Shown here in pieces: positions 31,017 through 38,044 of a DNA stretch of 38,674 nt. A model generated the notes under the pieces. It was given only the letters and a program-made list of their open reading frames with translations, did no database searches and was not told the DNA's origin. Each line of letters starts with the position of its first letter. Positions within the stretch are counted from its first letter, which is position 1. The position numbers were made by a program, and so were the translations under genes. Source of the stretch: a virus. The stretch lies in the IMG/VR virus record IMGVR_UViG_3300042519_003660, positions 1 to 38,674 of that record. The stretch is one strand, 5' to 3'.

Positions 31017-32677
31017 TGAAGATACACGAATTTTCCTTTAGAAATATTTGCTCATACGGCAATAAATTACAGACTTTTAAATTTACTGATGAGCCTAGAT
31101 TAATTTTGGTTCAGGGTAAAAACGGCAGTGGTAAATCATCAATTTCTGATGCATTGACTGTTGCAATTTATGGAAAATCAGCAATTCGTAAAACTAAAGA
31201 AATCCCAAACCGAATTAATAAGAATGCTTATACCCAAATTAAATTTACAACAGGGAATGGTAGACTTATTGATATAGAGCGTGGTCTTGAACCCAATTTC
31301 TCAAAGCTTTCAATTGATGGAGCTGAATATAATTTGCCAGATAAACGAAGAGTAGACGATTTTATTGAAGAGGAATTAACTAAATTACCATTTAATGTAT
31401 TCTCAAACACAATCAGCTTATCAGTAAATGACTTTAAAAGTTTTGTTAAATTAAGCCCAGCAGATAAACGTCAAATTATTGATAAGATTTTTGGACTAGA
31501 TATTGTTAATGACATGTCTAAAATATCTAAAGAAGATACTAAACGCGTTAAAGGCGAAATTACTCCACTTGAATCGTCAATTGCAAGTAACCAAAGATTA
31601 TTAGAATCATCAGTTAATCAACTTGAAAATTTAAAAAATGAAATTCAAGCAACTAATACTGCTAGAATTGAAGAGCTTAATATTGAATTAAAAAAATTAG
31701 TTGATTTAAAAGAGTCTGCTAGAATTGAAGCAGGTAGTTTTACAACAGAGCTTTCAAAAATACAAACAATGGTTAGAACATCACGTGATGAATTAACTAC
31801 AATTAGAGCAAATATTTCAGAAATACAAAAGAAGCTTGATCTTTACAATAAAAATAAATGTCCTCATTGTTTATCTGATTTAACTGATGAAATTCATAGT
31901 CAAATCAAGGACAAATTATTAAAATTAAAAGAATCGCAAGAGTCCTCTATTCCTGATATTTCTCAAACAATTAAGAGTAATGAATTTGACTTATCGTCAA
32001 TAGAGTCAAACCAAAATAAAGCAAAGGATAGATTTTATAAAATTGACGCTCAAGTCTCTACAGTAAAAAGAGAAATCCAACAATTATCTCAACAAGGTAA
32101 ACAGACGTCAGATAAACATCTAGTTGAAGTAATAAAAAATATTGAAACTGAAATCGGTACAGCTGGTAATAGTCTAGCTATTCAAACTGAAAAATTAAAA
32201 GTTTCGCAAGAAATGGAAATGATCCTATCTGATAATGGTATGAAGCGTATGCTAATGAGTCAAATTATTCCATTATTAAATAAAAAGATCTTAAAAACAG
32301 CAAAGGTGCTTGAATTCAAATTTGCATTTGAGTTTGATTTAGAATTTAATCCAATCATTACTCATTTAGGTATGCAAGTTTCGCCAGACTCATTATCTTC
32401 TGGAGAACAAAAGAAAATGAATTTAATTGTACTTTTATGTATTCTTGAACTAATTAAACTAAAGCATAATAAAGTAAATCTTCTTTTCTTAGACGAAGTA
32501 TTTTCGTCATTAGACGTTGACTCAATATTTAGAGTAGTTGATCTACTTAAAACGTTTTCAAAGAAATATAATATGACAGTATTTGTAATTTCACATGACC
32601 CATTGCCAGAAGAATACTTTGATACTAAAATCCAAGTTGAAAATACTGATCATTTCTCAGACCTAACCATCATTTAA
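31016..32677 (+). CDS. 46: Recombination ATPase subunit gp46 (Rad50/SbcC-like)
   Basis: A 553-residue SMC-like ATPase that works with gp47. The N-terminus has FSFRNICSYG and Walker A GKNGSGKS (34-41). The coiled-coil arms (about 185-380) are joined by a zinc hook KCPHCLSD (Cys282, Cys285). The C-terminal lobe has the ABC signature LSSGEQKKMN (about 460), Walker B LLFLDEVFSSLD (about 489-500) and the H-loop VISHD. It starts on the stop of the SET gene (TAATG). Confidence 0.95.
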   Translation: MKIHEFSFRNICSYGNKLQTFKFTDEPRLILVQGKNGSGKSSISDALTVAIYGKSAIRKTKEIPNRINKNAYTQIKFTTGNGRLIDIERGLEPNFSKLSIDGAEYNLPDKRRVDDFIEEELTKLPFNVFSNTISLSVNDFKSFVKLSPADKRQIIDKIFGLDIVNDMSKISKEDTKRVKGEITPLESSIASNQRLLESSVNQLENLKNEIQATNTARIEELNIELKKLVDLKESARIEAGSFTTELSKIQTMVRTSRDELTTIRANISEIQKKLDLYNKNKCPHCLSDLTDEIHSQIKDKLLKLKESQESSIPDISQTIKSNEFDLSSIESNQNKAKDRFYKIDAQVSTVKREIQQLSQQGKQTSDKHLVEVIKNIETEIGTAGNSLAIQTEKLKVSQEMEMILSDNGMKRMLMSQIIPLLNKKILKTAKVLEFKFAFEFDLEFNPIITHLGMQVSPDSLSSGEQKKMNLIVLLCILELIKLKHNKVNLLFLDEVFSSLDVDSIFRVVDLLKTFSKKYNMTVFVISHDPLPEEYFDTKIQVENTDHFSDLTII

Positions 32678-32688
32678 TACATAAACCC

Positions 32689-32793
32689 ATGAAAAAATCT
32701 AAAAAATCTAAATTCAAAGACATTGCAGTTATTACAATAATACTCATATGGTTTGCTGGACTCATACTGCTAATGGCAAAAGGGCTTAACTAA
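32689..32793 (+). CDS. Small single-pass membrane protein
   Basis: A 34-residue open reading frame: MKKSKKSKFKDIAV then a hydrophobic stretch (ITIILIWFAGLILLMA, about 15-30) and KGLN. Lys-rich cytoplasmic end and one membrane helix suggest an inner-membrane microprotein with the N-terminus inside. It starts 11 bases after gp46 with an A-rich leader and its stop lies in the stem of a terminator. Small phage membrane proteins include holin-like, antiholin-like and superinfection-exclusion proteins; T4 imm lies near 42/43, but no similarity can be judged at this length. Confidence 0.6.
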   Translation: MKKSKKSKFKDIAVITIILIWFAGLILLMAKGLN

Positions 32794-32806
32794 GTTAACC
32801 CTTTTT
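32778..32806 (+). terminator. Rho-independent terminator ending the gp47-gp46 operon
   Basis: AAAAGGG(C)TTAAC pairs with GTTAACCCTTTTT, a near-perfect stem with one bulged C and T-run. It overlaps the end of the small membrane protein gene. Confidence 0.82.
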
Positions 32807-32816
32807 CATTTTCATA

Positions 32817-32825
32817 GTATATTAA
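32817..32825 (+). promoter_or_regulatory. Putative early promoter before the gp42-like gene
   Basis: GTATATTAA after TTTTCATTTTCATA, directly downstream of a terminator and 40 bases before the ATG. It is similar to GTATAATTA at 3108 and 9965. Confidence 0.35.
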
Positions 32826-32865
32826 TAAGATCTAACGGTGAGTTTGATTAAAATTAACAAACAAT

Positions 32866-33750
32866 ATGATAATATTTAAAGGTTTAACATTTGCTGATGC
32901 ATATCGTGATTCTATTAAGTTTTTATTAACTTATGGACTTGTTAATAATGCACGAGGCACGACTAGTAAAGAATTACTAGATGTTGCTCTAGTTATTGAA
33001 GACCCAACTCAGTGTCTTTACGAAAATTCAGTTAGAGGTTCTCAGCAGAAATATATTGCGGCTGAGTTTTTATGGTATTATGCAGGCCGTAATGATTCAG
33101 CATTTATTTCAAAATGGGCAAAGTTCTGGGAAGAAATTCAAAATATCGATGGAACTGTCAATTCAGCATATGGAAACCTAATATTTACTGAAAAAAATGA
33201 GCACGCAATTAGTCAATACCAATGGGCAATTCAAAGCTTAGCAACTGATCAGAATACCAGACAGGCCGTACTACACTTTAATAAACCAAAACACCAATAT
33301 TCTTCAAATAAAGATTTTGTTTGTACAATGTATGCAAATTTACATATCAGACAAAATAAACTTTATATGAGTGTATTTATGAGAAGTAATGATGCAATCT
33401 GGGGTACTGCAACCGACGTAGCCTTCTTTTGTTCATTACAAATGCAAATCTTATCTCATCTAAAGCATTTTTATCCAGATCTTGAATTAGGGACCTATAC
33501 TCATGTTGCAAATTCATATCACGTCTATGATAGACACTATGACCTTGCTTCAAGAATGCTAGCTGAACCATTTACCTCAATAACACTACCGCCAATCGTA
33601 TCAGACTTAATTGAAATAGATGGCAGTCAAACCTCTGATTTTAAAACCTTATTTAATGCAATCACCTCAGAGTCCAATGATATTATCCTATTCCAAGATG
33701 GAGAAGATATTTTTAAATGGATATATGATAAAACTTTTCAATCTAAATAA
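32866..33750 (+). CDS. 42: Thymidylate-synthase-fold enzyme, probably dCMP hydroxymethylase (gp42-like)
   Basis: A 294-residue member of the thymidylate synthase fold. The catalytic Cys is in DFVCTMYANL (Cys153) and the phosphate/substrate site is MRSNDAIWGTATDVAFF (172-188). In ThyA the last polar residue of this motif is Asn177 (RSxDxxxGxPFN); here it is Asp184, as in T4 gp42 (MRSNDVVFGFRNDYAW). Asn-to-Asp at this place is the known determinant that switches the family from dUMP to dCMP. YTHVANSYHVYDRHYDL is the next conserved region. It would make 5-hydroxymethyl-dCMP (or 5-methyl-dCMP) for modified phage DNA. It is cotranscribed with dCMP deaminase, 2 bases downstream. A dUMP methylase is the alternative. 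Confidence 0.85.
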   Translation: MIIFKGLTFADAYRDSIKFLLTYGLVNNARGTTSKELLDVALVIEDPTQCLYENSVRGSQQKYIAAEFLWYYAGRNDSAFISKWAKFWEEIQNIDGTVNSAYGNLIFTEKNEHAISQYQWAIQSLATDQNTRQAVLHFNKPKHQYSSNKDFVCTMYANLHIRQNKLYMSVFMRSNDAIWGTATDVAFFCSLQMQILSHLKHFYPDLELGTYTHVANSYHVYDRHYDLASRMLAEPFTSITLPPIVSDLIEIDGSQTSDFKTLFNAITSESNDIILFQDGEDIFKWIYDKTFQSK

Positions 33751-33752
33751 GA

Positions 33753-34208
33753 ATGTATCAAAAGCAACATAAAATAGATATAGCCTACATTAAAATGGCC
33801 CAAGTTTGGGCAGAGCTATCTCATGCAACTAGAAAAAAAGTTGGTGCATTAATTGTAAAAAATAATACAATCATATCAGATGGGTTTAATGGAACTCCTT
33901 CTGGTTTTGAAAATGAATGTGAAGAAGCTATTAATAATGAAGATGGTTCTTTTAAAGAATATAAAACTAAATGGTATGTTTTACATGCCGAATCCAATGC
34001 ATTAGCAAAAGTCGCTAAATCTACCCAAAGTAGTGATGGTGCAACCTTATATATTACCTATTCCCCATGTACTGACTGTAGCAAATTAATTCTACAATCA
34101 GGTATTAAACGAGTTGTATATCTTGAAGAATATCGAGATATAAATGGCTTAGATTTTTTACGTCGTGCTGGAATTGAGGTTAAAAAAATCGACCATGATT
34201 CAATATGA
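33753..34208 (+). CDS. cd: dCMP deaminase
   Basis: A 151-residue zinc-dependent deoxycytidylate deaminase that converts dCMP to dUMP. Zinc and catalytic residues are HAE (78-80) and PCTDC (105-109). GFNGTPSGFEN (44-54) is the substrate-loop signature of the family. T4 Cd has 193 residues. It shares a substrate with the enzyme encoded just before it, so the pair may set the balance between modified cytosine and thymine precursors. It overlaps the next ATG by 4 bases. Confidence 0.95.
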   Translation: MYQKQHKIDIAYIKMAQVWAELSHATRKKVGALIVKNNTIISDGFNGTPSGFENECEEAINNEDGSFKEYKTKWYVLHAESNALAKVAKSTQSSDGATLYITYSPCTDCSKLILQSGIKRVVYLEEYRDINGLDFLRRAGIEVKKIDHDSI

Positions 34209-34606
34209 TAGATTCAGTAGATCGTACTCTCGAAATAATTTTCGTAAAGGATCAAAAACAATTCATTCAAATTTTTATTAAAAAACAAAAATGTGATTAC
34301 TTACTAAACGTAAATAAAATCATTAAAGAAAAATTTGATCAGGACATTCTAGTTCCTAACAAAATACAGTCATTCTTAATTAATTACGAAATTAAGAAAT
34401 TAATAGATAAGGCTATTAACGTAAGAAATCGAAAATATAATCGAATAATTTATGTTAATGCTGGACTAAGTGCAAGTAACATTAACAATACAGTTAAGTT
34501 CTTAAATACTGCATACACAACAATCGACTTTGTTCCACATCTAATTGATTCAGAATTAGAGATTGGGGACCTTGCTGGAGTAGACACAATAAAAAAGGGG
34601 CAATAA
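34205..34606 (+). CDS. Protein of unknown function at the end of the nucleotide operon
   Basis: A 133-residue Ile/Lys/Asn-rich protein. It begins MIDSVDRTLEIIFVKDQKQF and contains a Lys-rich middle and NRIIYVNAGLSASNINNTVK near residue 90. I see no catalytic motif I can name. It starts on the stop of the deaminase gene (ATGA), so it is translationally coupled, and its stop lies inside the loop of the shared terminator. Confidence 0.7.
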   Translation: MIDSVDRTLEIIFVKDQKQFIQIFIKKQKCDYLLNVNKIIKEKFDQDILVPNKIQSFLINYEIKKLIDKAINVRNRKYNRIIYVNAGLSASNINNTVKFLNTAYTTIDFVPHLIDSELEIGDLAGVDTIKKGQ

Positions 34607-34615
34607 ATCCCCTTT
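34594..34615. terminator. Terminator between convergent operons
   Basis: AAAGGGG, loop, CCCCTTT. The T-run is better on the minus strand (CCCCTTTTTT), so it mainly ends the capsid/tube cluster, with CTTTCTAATTT on the plus side. Confidence 0.8.
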
Positions 34616-34638
34616 CTAATTTAATATACTTTTAAAAC

Positions 34639-34992
34639 TTAGGATTTAGTTGTTTCTACTGTTCCTGAATAAATTAATGACTCTTCTGGTTTAGTTTTGT
34701 CATTTACTGCAATAATATCAAAATCTCCAGCTTTATCAGCCTTTGGAGAAACCATAATAGTTGCTCCCGATTTAATATTTGAATTAGTTGAACTAATTAC
34801 ATTAAACGATTTTGCTGAATCTGTTGTAAATTCTGAATCGGCATTTGCGGTAACTTCAAAATCTCCAGCGTCAGTTGATGATACTTTAAGATTATATGAA
34901 TTGCTGGGTTTAGCCGTATCCTCAACTTTAGGAGAATCTACAGCCTTTTCTTCTTCAGAAACCCATTGTTCAAATAATTTAATTAATCTCAT
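34639..34992 (-). CDS. Small protein with capsid-targeting-like leader
   Basis: A 117-residue protein starting MRLIKLFEQWVSEEEK, similar to the shared leader (LFE or WVSE as possible cut sites). The rest is Ser/Thr/Ala/Asp-rich and repetitive: TDAGDFEVTANAD (about 43-55) and KAGDFDIIAVND (about 86-97) look like two copies of a short beta-motif. I do not recognise it. It follows the acidic 216-residue gene by 3 bases and is last in the capsid/tube cluster. A minor head or core protein is plausible. Confidence 0.8.
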   Translation of the reverse strand: MRLIKLFEQWVSEEEKAVDSPKVEDTAKPSNSYNLKVSSTDAGDFEVTANADSEFTTDSAKSFNVISSTNSNIKSGATIMVSPKADKAGDFDIIAVNDKTKPEESLIYSGTVETTKS

Positions 34993-34995
34993 TAA

Positions 34996-35646
34996 TTATG
35001 CTTCGTTTTCTTCTTCAGTAGGTTCTTCACCTTCTGGATTTTCTTCTTCTTCTTCTTCCTCTTCTTCAGCAGGAGCGCACATCTTTTTAATAGCTGCACA
35101 TAGAATATCGCAAACTTCTTCTTTTTCAAGTTCCATTTTTTCAGCGATTTCATCAATCATTTCTTCAAGATCATCTCCGAAATCTGCCATTAGCATTTCT
35201 ACTTGTTCTTGATCTACTTCAACTTCTTCTTCCATTTCTGGAGTTGTTTCTTCCATTTCTGGAGTTTCTTCTTCAGCTTCAGCAAACATATTAAAACCTT
35301 CGTTTTCATTAACGAATTGTTCAAAGCGTTTGATAGTACCTTCTTCAACAGCATTAACTGTTGCAATTGTTTGTTTTGCGTACATTGGATTAAATGGTTT
35401 TTTCTTTGCAGTTCTTGAAATTAAATCACGGGTTACTGCTTTCCACGTTGGGTCATAATTATGATTGAAATTTCCACCTTCGAAATCGGCATTTCTGTCA
35501 ACTACTCGTTGGTATCCTTCAAGTGATTTTCTTTTTGATTTATCAAAGTCTTCCTTTGAATTTGGACCACCGAAACCTGGTTTCTTTAGGTCCATATAAT
35601 TATCCATTGAAGGATTGTCTCGGCGTTTTACATTAAATATGTCCAT
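34996..35646 (-). CDS. Acidic protein with internal capsid-targeting-like motif, possible prohead core
   Basis: A 216-residue protein with two parts. Residues 1-100 are basic/Asn-rich (MDIFNVKRRDNPSMD, then TWKAVTRDLISRTAKKKPF). At 105-114 is IKRFEQFVNE, which matches the N-terminal leaders of other genes here but is internal. The rest is Glu-rich (EEETPEMEETTPEMEEEVEV), with a helix EDDLEEMIDEIAEKMELEKEEV-like region near 158-180 and a poly-Glu tail near the end. The acidic half resembles T4 gp67-type core proteins in composition only. It could be a scaffold fused to another domain, or a polyprotein cut at the internal motif. It lies directly after the tail tube gene, where T4 has genes 20-67-68 in order. 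Confidence 0.75.
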   Translation of the reverse strand: MDIFNVKRRDNPSMDNYMDLKKPGFGGPNSKEDFDKSKRKSLEGYQRVVDRNADFEGGNFNHNYDPTWKAVTRDLISRTAKKKPFNPMYAKQTIATVNAVEEGTIKRFEQFVNENEGFNMFAEAEEETPEMEETTPEMEEEVEVDQEQVEMLMADFGDDLEEMIDEIAEKMELEKEEVCDILCAAIKKMCAPAEEEEEEEEENPEGEEPTEEENEA

Positions 35647-35658
35647 TATATAGTAACA

Positions 35659-35670
35659 GTTATTTTATTG
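35659..35670 (-). promoter_or_regulatory. Possible variant late promoter
   Basis: On the minus strand CAATAAAATAAC, the late motif with an extra A, 12 bases before the start of the acidic protein and overlapping the tail tube stop codon. Weak. Confidence 0.25.
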
Positions 35671-36252
35671 ACCAATTCGGGTTTCTTTATAAGTATCTGC
35701 TGTAAATTGTGCAGTTAACTTATAAATTGAATTATCTGCTGTATAGTCAAGAACAGTTTCAGTCATTTTGGTTGGACCAAGAAATACTGGGCCAAATACA
35801 AAATCTCTATAAATTACACCAGCTCTATTAAACATTGTTACTTGAATGCTTGCATCTGCGTAATCAGCTTTTAGACCTTGACGACCAGTTAATGGATCGT
35901 ATATTAAATCTCCCCATGATCTTAGAGCATTGTAGATATACATATCATTATTATTATTTAAGTTAACCTCAAATTCAATTGTAAACTGATGATATGTTTG
36001 AGCCGGTTTAGCTGGAGCATAAGTTCTTTGCGAGAATTTATAGTTTTGAGTAACTACTGCTGAACCTGAACCTGAAAATTCAGGTAGAGTTGATACTTTA
36101 AGCACGTGCTCAAGCATTAAATTATTTCCAAATCCGATTTTACCCGATACCAATGGTGGTGGAGTAATAATCACCTCAAACTGGTTAAGGTACAAGGGTT
36201 CATATTTAGCTGGACCTGCTGTTGAATTTTTAAAATGTGGTAGACCTGCCAT
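35665..36252 (-). CDS. 19: Tail tube protein, T4 gp19-like
   Basis: A 195-residue tail tube subunit. The segment YLNQFEVIITPPP at the N-terminus, HVLKVSTLPEFS, YAPAKPAQTYHQFTIEFEVN, MYIYNALRSWGDLIYDPLTG, MFNRAGVIYRDFVFGPVFLG and the C-terminal LTAQFTADTYKE are the standard pattern of gp19-family tubes. T4 gp19 has 163 residues. Its hexamers stack inside the sheath encoded at 19366-22392. A late promoter overlaps the end of the preceding gene and drives it. Confidence 0.93.
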   Translation of the reverse strand: MAGLPHFKNSTAGPAKYEPLYLNQFEVIITPPPLVSGKIGFGNNLMLEHVLKVSTLPEFSGSGSAVVTQNYKFSQRTYAPAKPAQTYHQFTIEFEVNLNNNNDMYIYNALRSWGDLIYDPLTGRQGLKADYADASIQVTMFNRAGVIYRDFVFGPVFLGPTKMTETVLDYTADNSIYKLTAQFTADTYKETRIGQ

Positions 36253-36270
36253 TTTATCTCGTATTTTTTA

Positions 36271-36282
36271 GTTATTTATTAT
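36271..36282 (-). promoter_or_regulatory. Late promoter for the tail tube gene
   Basis: On the minus strand ATAATAAATAAC, 18 bases before the tube ATG. The preceding gene's stop codon TAA lies inside the motif. Confidence 0.6.
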
Positions 36283-37318
36283 CAACCGAAGCACTTTGTT
36301 TACCAGGTTGCTTTTGTTTTTCAACAGGTTCACGTGAGTCGATTTCTTTTTGTATTTGTTTCTGTAAAGACTTAATCTCAGAGGTTGTTTTAGTTCCTAA
36401 TGTAATATTAGTTGCTTTAATAACATCTGCAATATCAAGTTCAGGTTTTTCTTTTGAATAGACTGAATTTGGATCTGGTGTAAAACTTAATTCAATTGAA
36501 GGTAGTATCTGAGCAAGTAAATTACCTCCAAACTTAAATTCAATTTCATCAAACTCTGCAAACTCAAGACGCGTTGTTTTTGATAATAATCCAGAAGAAG
36601 TTACTTCTGCCCAAATCTTTGTTCTGTTATCAATTTGTTCACCAGCTACTTGTTTAGTTAGGTTATTTGAAACTTTATATAAAAACTTAATGCCTGACGA
36701 ATAAGCTCCTCGACCTTCTTGACCTTCTAAGAATCTTAAGTTATCTCCATATACTGTAACTGTATATGCAGATGACTCAGTTTTTTGTGGTGCAATGGTA
36801 GTAGTTGTAATAGCAAGTTCCTGATCATTTGTCGTCACCTTAGGTTCATTACTAGTTTCTTTATTAGTATCAATAATCTCAGCAGGTTTCTCATCATCTG
36901 CTTTAATCGGGTCCTCTTCTTTTGACCCAGCTCCTAACTGCTTAGGGGCAGATGGGCCGGCTCCTAGTTGCTTAGCTGCTTCTGGCCCAGCTCCTAGTTG
37001 TTTAGAGGCAGCAGGTCCAGCATTAAGATATAACTCGTCAACTTTTTCCTTTTTATCATCAGACTTACTAGTTAATTTAGAGTCAATAACTTTATTAATC
37101 TCAACAATTAAGTCGTTTAGAAGTGATCCAGACGTATACTTGGTATAGACTGGAGCTGCAAATGCTGACACATATTGTAAATCAGGATAAACGTCAGTTT
37201 GATGTAACTCAATTGACTGTTTATTTTGATCCCACTTTGGCTGTTGACCATTGCCAGGATTATCCCAAGTTATTTTAAAACTTGCTACTGATTCAGCTAT
37301 TACTCCTTGTGCGCTCAA
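36272..37318 (-). CDS. Virion-associated protein of unknown function with tandem repeat
   Basis: A 348-residue protein I do not recognise. The N-terminal domain (1-95) has FKITWDNPGNGQQPKWDQNK and is followed by three tandem 10-residue units (about 100-130; GPEAAKQLGA). A Thr/Glu/Lys-rich linker comes next, then a beta-rich domain (about 185-300; YTVTVYGDNLRFLEGQEGRG) and a helical Lys/Gln-rich tail. It lies between a 101-residue gene (3 bases away) and the tube gene in the capsid/tail cluster, so a head or tail completion role is likely. The late promoter of the tube gene overlaps its stop. Confidence 0.8.
   Translation of the reverse strand: MSAQGVIAESVASFKITWDNPGNGQQPKWDQNKQSIELHQTDVYPDLQYVSAFAAPVYTKYTSGSLLNDLIVEINKVIDSKLTSKSDDKKEKVDELYLNAGPAASKQLGAGPEAAKQLGAGPSAPKQLGAGSKEEDPIKADDEKPAEIIDTNKETSNEPKVTTNDQELAITTTTIAPQKTESSAYTVTVYGDNLRFLEGQEGRGAYSSGIKFLYKVSNNLTKQVAGEQIDNRTKIWAEVTSSGLLSKTTRLEFAEFDEIEFKFGGNLLAQILPSIELSFTPDPNSVYSKEKPELDIADVIKATNITLGTKTTSEIKSLQKQIQKEIDSREPVEKQKQPGKQSASVDNK
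36927..37016 (-). repeat. Three tandem 30-bp repeats in the 348-residue gene
   Basis: Three imperfect 30-base units (36927-36956, 36957-36986, 36987-37016), each with a CTCCTA(A/G) core, encode AGP(A/E/S)A(S/A/P)KQLG-type decapeptides. A flexible spacer, prone to unit gain and loss, is the simplest reading. Confidence 0.85.
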
Positions 37319-37321
37319 TTA

Positions 37322-37627
37322 TTAACCTACTTCTTTTTCACCTTGGAATTCTTTTCCACGGTTTGATTTTTTGGTTGATGGATCAACTGGTTTATAGTTA
37401 GCCCAAATCTCATTGTAAATTCTACAAGATGCTCCCATAAAATTAACAATCCCAACGTATTTCTTACGATCTTCACCTTTCATTTTGGAAATCTTCTTTC
37501 CAATACTACGAGCATCATCTAAGTCCAATTGTTCATCATCAGTTTTTCCAACTAAATCCTTGATTGAATTTTCTTGAACAACGAACGACTGAAAGGACGT
37601 GACCTTATGTTTGTTTTGATCTGACAT
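37322..37627 (-). CDS. Small protein with capsid-targeting-like leader
   Basis: A 101-residue protein whose N-terminal region HKVTSFQSFVVQENSIKDL contains the shared leader pattern (F-Q-S-F-V-V-x-E), here 8 residues further in than in the other genes. The rest is charged and helical: DARSIGKKISKMKGEDRKKY, then GIVNFMGASCRIYNEIWANY. I do not recognise it. It lies 19 bases after the 121-residue repeat gene and 3 bases before the 348-residue gene, in the capsid cluster. Confidence 0.8.
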   Translation of the reverse strand: MSDQNKHKVTSFQSFVVQENSIKDLVGKTDDEQLDLDDARSIGKKISKMKGEDRKKYVGIVNFMGASCRIYNEIWANYKPVDPSTKKSNRGKEFQGEKEVG

Positions 37628-37646
37628 TTCAGAATGGGTTTTTTAA

Positions 37647-38012
37647 TTACTTAGGCATTTTAGCCATGTTAGGCTCAACTTTCTTACTGATAGCTTTACC
37701 TTTAATTATCAATTTAGACATTTTAGGGTCTACTGATTTTTTAGGTGAAGAGCCTTTAGTTGTAGGTAATTTAGAAACTTTTGTATCTACTGATTTTCCA
37801 ATCATTTTACCTTTTCCTTTAGGAAGAGTAGCCATTTCAGGTTTTACTGATTTGCTAATACCTTTACCTTTACCTTTTGGAAGTTCAGACATTGCCTGTT
37901 TTACAGTTGTGTTAGACTTTGAACCTTTACCGTTAGGTAATTCAGCCATTTCTTGGTTGATTGCTTTCTTTTCTAAAAGAAATTGTGAGTAGTTTAAAAC
38001 AGAATTGCTCAT
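37647..38012 (-). CDS. Basic repeat protein with capsid-targeting-like leader
   Basis: A 121-residue protein starting MSNSVLNYSQFLLEKKA, with the shared leader ending LLE. The rest is about six imperfect 18-20-residue repeats of the form SVKPEMATLPKGKGKMIGK, very rich in Lys, Gly and Ser and strongly basic. No hydrophobic core is evident, so it is probably disordered and DNA- or polyanion-binding, like T4 internal proteins. It is the first gene after the major capsid protein and has its own late promoter, suggesting a head-internal protein. The repeat period is too long and too basic for a coiled coil. Confidence 0.85.
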   Translation of the reverse strand: MSNSVLNYSQFLLEKKAINQEMAELPNGKGSKSNTTVKQAMSELPKGKGKGISKSVKPEMATLPKGKGKMIGKSVDTKVSKLPTTKGSSPKKSVDPKMSKLIIKGKAISKKVEPNMAKMPK

Positions 38013-38044
38013 TTGTTTGTATTATTTTTTAAGTACTTTAGAAT

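Noticed and set aside
34697-35212. 171-residue plus-strand open frame, Ser-rich
   Set aside because: It is antisense to the acidic 216-residue and 117-residue minus-strand genes; its Ser runs are the complement of Glu codons. The minus-strand genes fit the cluster order and spacing.
37666-37992. 108-residue plus-strand open frame
   Set aside because: Antisense shadow of the Lys/Gly-rich repeat protein, whose leader, repeats and promoter are convincing.
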